From contig CAMWWF010000021.1 in NCBI GenBank assembly GCA_947177885.1, positions 1-16,200 on the forward strand: DNA of 16,200 nt, read 5' to 3'. Under the pieces are notes generated by a model, which saw nothing but the letters and a program-made list of their open reading frames with translations, did no database searches and was not told the origin of the DNA. The number at the start of each line of letters is the position of its first letter. Within the stretch, counting starts at the first letter, position 1. Made by a program: the position numbers and the translations under genes. Source of the DNA: an uncultured Lachnospiraceae bacterium (GTDB lineage: Bacteria; Bacillota_A; Clostridia; Lachnospirales; Lachnospiraceae). Of the stretch, positions 14,009 to 16,200 are shown piece after piece.

Positions 14009-14117
14009 GTATTATTGTCTGCGGCGGTCTGCCGAAGTGCCGGGATGCGCTTGGAAATTGAAAGAGTGAAATAATGAAAAAATCATCAGATTTCTGCATT
14101 TTGAACAAAGGGTTTCA

Positions 14118-14136
14118 CATACTATCAGATAGTATG
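14118..14136. promoter_or_regulatory. 19-nt perfect palindrome upstream of the ZIP gene (candidate operator)
   Basis: CATACTATC, A, GATAGTATG: nine exact pairs around one central base, 25 nt before the start codon. This is a typical size for a homodimeric repressor site. No regulator in the window is an obvious partner. The remaining 13822-14161 spacer shows no clear promoter; TTGAAC at 14101-14106 has no good -10 at normal spacing. Confidence 0.55.
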
Positions 14137-14161
14137 ACAGTTAGGCGGGTGATCTGGTGTG

Positions 14162-14938
14162 ATGAATGTATATCTGATATTATTGATTCCTTTTCTGGGT
14201 ACTTCAATGGGAGCGGCGATGGTACTTTTTATGAAAAGGGAAATGAACCGGAAGCTGGAAAAGCTGCTTCTGGGTTTTGCGGCAGGCGTAATGATCGCGG
14301 CTTCCGTCTGGTCTCTTCTGCTTCCGGCCATCGATATGGCGCAGGAGCAGGGAGGCAGCATATGGTTTCCTGCGGCAGCAGGCTTTTTGCTTGGGGTGTT
14401 TTTTTTGCTTCTGCTGGACAGTCTGGTGCCTCATCTGCATATGGACAGCGAGAAACCGGAGGGAGTAAGATCTGATTTTCAGAAGACTACCATGCTGGTT
14501 CTGGCGGTTACGCTGCATAATCTGCCGGAGGGGATGGCGGTGGGCGTTACTGTGGCAGGCGCGATGCTGGGAAATGCAGGAATTACCATGGCAGGAGCCT
14601 TTGCACTGGCAGTGGGTATCGCCATACAGAATTTTCCGGAAGGAGCTATTATTTCCATGCCTCTTCGAAGTGTGGGCGCATCCCGCGGGAAATCCTTCCT
14701 GTACGGTGTGCTATCGGGAGTCGTGGAACCTATAGGTGCTTTGGTCACCTTATTGCTGGCGGAGAAGGTGGTGCGGATTCTGCCTTACCTGCTGGCATTC
14801 GCGGCGGGAGCCATGATCTATGTGGTGGTGGATGAGCTGATCCCTGAATCCCAGTCGGGAGAACATTCCAATATCGGAACCATCGGCGCCGCAGTAGGGT
14901 TTGTGCTGATGATGGTACTGGATGTGGTATTCGGATAG
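14162..14938 (+). CDS. ZIP family divalent metal transporter (ZupT-like)
   Basis: A 258-residue integral membrane protein with about eight hydrophobic segments. It has the ZIP signature in helices 4 and 5: HNLPEGMAVG (119-128) and QNFPEGAIISMP (156-167), whose His, Asn and Glu residues line the metal site. The His usual in the second motif is replaced by Gln (Q156). VVEP (187-190) and DELIPE (224-229) are also typical. ZIP proteins normally move zinc or related metals into the cytoplasm. Starts: GTG 14159 and ATG 14162 are adjacent in the same frame; GGCGGGTGAT upstream could serve either, and ATG is preferred. The HxH in PHLHMD (90-95) of the cytoplasmic loop may bind metal. It follows a metal exporter by 340 nt with no terminator seen between them. 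Confidence 0.92.
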   Translation: MNVYLILLIPFLGTSMGAAMVLFMKREMNRKLEKLLLGFAAGVMIAASVWSLLLPAIDMAQEQGGSIWFPAAAGFLLGVFFLLLLDSLVPHLHMDSEKPEGVRSDFQKTTMLVLAVTLHNLPEGMAVGVTVAGAMLGNAGITMAGAFALAVGIAIQNFPEGAIISMPLRSVGASRGKSFLYGVLSGVVEPIGALVTLLLAEKVVRILPYLLAFAAGAMIYVVVDELIPESQSGEHSNIGTIGAAVGFVLMMVLDVVFG

Positions 14939-15006
14939 AGCGGTGGGCACAGTTTTGGCGGAAGAGGGATAAGGCAATCGGACAGAAAGGACGGTTAAAG
15001 GAACAA

Positions 15007-15735
15007 ATGAAGCTTTTGATCATACGGCACGGGGATCCTGATTATGAGAAGGACTCCCTCACAGAGAAAGGGTGGCGGGAAGCTGCTCTGCTGGCAGAAA
15101 GAATGGGAAAAACAGAAATTACGGACTTTTATGTGTCACCTCTGGGAAGAGCCAGAGACACGGCGTCCCTGACTTTGGAAAAGATGGGGCGGACGGCAGT
15201 GGAATGTGACTGGCTGCGGGAATTTCCGCCGCGGATCAAACGGCCTGACGCGGTACCCCGGAGGAAAATATCATGGGACTGGCTGCCGGAAGACTGGACG
15301 GCGGAGCCTGCATATTTTGACAGGGACAGATGGGCTTCCACGGAGATCATGAGAGAAGGGCATGTGGGGGAAATGTATCACAGGGTGATACAGGGCCTGG
15401 ATCAGATACTGGCGGAACATGGATATCTTCGCGAAGGAGCTTATTATCGGACCAAAAAGGGCAACCGGGATGTTCTGGCATTTTTCTGCCATTTCGGGGT
15501 GGAATGCGTGCTTCTGAGTCATCTGATGAATGTGTCACCGATGATCCTGTGGCATCATATGTGTGCGGCTCCTTCCTCTGTGACTACCGTTTACACGGAG
15601 GAGCGCAGGGAGGGAAAGGCAGTTTTCCGTGTAAGCAGTTTCGGAGATATCTCCCATCTCTATGCAGGCGGAGAGGAACCGGCCTTTGCAGCCAGATTCT
15701 GTGAGACCTTTGATAGTGAGGACAGGCATGACTGA
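15007..15735 (+). CDS. Histidine phosphatase family protein
   Basis: A 242-residue cytosolic protein of the phosphoglycerate mutase/acid phosphatase superfamily. The catalytic RHG motif is in LIIRHGDPDYE (phosphohistidine H8). SPLGRARDTA (44-53) supplies the conserved phosphate-contacting Arg (R48). E72 in WLREF and H162 in FFCHFGVE fill the remaining catalytic-pocket positions. Between 78 and 125 is a Trp- and Pro-rich insert (PRRKISWDWLPEDW) that probably caps the active site and sets specificity. The substrate is unknown; this superfamily covers small phosphate esters and cofactor intermediates. AAAGGA (14997-15002) lies four nt before the ATG. It starts 68 nt after the ZIP gene on the same strand and may be co-transcribed. 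Confidence 0.9.
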   Translation: MKLLIIRHGDPDYEKDSLTEKGWREAALLAERMGKTEITDFYVSPLGRARDTASLTLEKMGRTAVECDWLREFPPRIKRPDAVPRRKISWDWLPEDWTAEPAYFDRDRWASTEIMREGHVGEMYHRVIQGLDQILAEHGYLREGAYYRTKKGNRDVLAFFCHFGVECVLLSHLMNVSPMILWHHMCAAPSSVTTVYTEERREGKAVFRVSSFGDISHLYAGGEEPAFAARFCETFDSEDRHD

Positions 15736-15832
15736 ATGCCCTGACGGGAAATGATTTCAAAATAAAAATGAGTTTGCCCGGTTCTGGACAGTTGCAAAAT
15801 GAGAAAGAAAATGAGGAGCGACAGGACAGGCT

Positions 15833-16200
15833 ATGAGACAATATAGAATATTTATAGTGGAGGATGATGCCGTCATTGCGGGCGAAGTGAGCAATTATCT
15901 TGCCCGATGGGGCTATGATGTGGCATGTGCACAGGATTTTCGAGAGGTTTTGACAGAATTTGCGGAGTATAAGCCGCATCTTGTGTTACTGGATATCGGT
16001 CTTCCTTTTTACAACGGACATTACTGGTGCGCGCAGATCCGGCAGATATCCCAGGTGCCCGTGATCTTTGTGTCCTCGGCATCGGATAACATGAATATCG
16101 TGATGGCGGTGAACATGGGCGGTGATGATTTTGTGACGAAGCCCTTTGAACCGGAAGTGCTGTCAGCCAAAATACAGGCGATGCTCCGGAGGACTTATAC
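15833..16200 (+). CDS. OmpR-family response regulator, BceR/GraR-like, N-terminal part (cut by window edge)
   Basis: The first 122 codons are present and cover the whole receiver domain. Acidic pocket D11-D12 (VEDD), phosphoacceptor D54 in LLDIGLP, S81/S82 in FVSSASD, and K103 in FVTKPFEPE complete the active site. The segment LPFYNGHYWCAQIRQIS followed by SSASDNMNIVMAVNMGGDDF is characteristic of the BceR/GraR/VirR group, which pairs with intramembrane-sensing kinases and usually controls ABC transporters for antimicrobial peptides. The DNA-binding half, and any kinase or transporter genes, lie beyond the right edge. ATG 15833 follows AGGACAGG, a modest ribosome binding site. The 97-nt gap after the phosphatase gene shows no clear terminator. 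Confidence 0.92.
   Translation, partial: MRQYRIFIVEDDAVIAGEVSNYLARWGYDVACAQDFREVLTEFAEYKPHLVLLDIGLPFYNGHYWCAQIRQISQVPVIFVSSASDNMNIVMAVNMGGDDFVTKPFEPEVLSAKIQAMLRRTY

Noticed and set aside
13884..14069. 61-codon open frame in the ATPase-ZIP spacer
   Set aside because: No ribosome binding site, no recognisable protein pattern, and it runs through strong palindromes.

Overview
The window looks like chromosomal DNA of a spore-forming, probably motile member of the Lachnospiraceae (Clostridia). This is inferred from gene families and their order, not from a database search. Pointers are the class 1B pyrK-pyrD pair, a SipL-type spore coat protein (DUF3794 plus LysM), a GntR/FCD regulator between ispE and murI, strong GGAGG ribosome binding sites, and promoters readable as sigma-A, sigma-E-like and sigma-D-like sites.

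Region by region: (1) 1-1300 holds the 5' end of a PlsC-like acyltransferase on the minus strand, a PrcB-type lipoprotein, a DUF4190 membrane protein with its own promoter, and an intrinsic terminator. (2) 1395-4495 is a pyrimidine block, pyrC-pyrK-pyrD, for the carbamoyl-aspartate to orotate steps. (3) 4496-4803 has no gene but is dense with inverted repeats; it ends in a sigma-E-like promoter and a 12-bp inverted repeat in front of sipL (4804-6354). (4) 6564-7166 is a minus-strand gene of unknown function, ended by an intrinsic terminator and preceded by a near-consensus sigma-D (sigma-28) promoter, which links it to motility. (5) 7275-10815 has a perfect-consensus sigma-A promoter, then ispE, a GntR/FCD regulator, a small membrane protein overlapping murI, and a DUF1934 gene. 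(6) 10775-11230 is a decayed minus-strand gene whose end resembles Rpn-type nucleases, with two in-frame stops. (7) 11342-14938 is a metal-handling block: promoter, ArsR/SmtB-like operator, stand-alone HMA protein, Zn/Cd-type P1B ATPase, a folded-looking intergenic segment, a 19-nt palindrome and a ZIP transporter. (8) 15007 to the end has a histidine phosphatase and the start of an OmpR-family response regulator of the BceR/GraR type.

The genes are mostly housekeeping (pyrimidines, isoprenoids, cell wall) plus sporulation, motility and metal homeostasis. I found no clear new defence or mobile system. The best leads are regulatory: the sigma-D promoter on an uncharacterised gene, a structured repeat with a shorter relative 3.5 kb away, the dyad on the sipL promoter, and the operator, RNA-like segment and palindrome around the metal genes.
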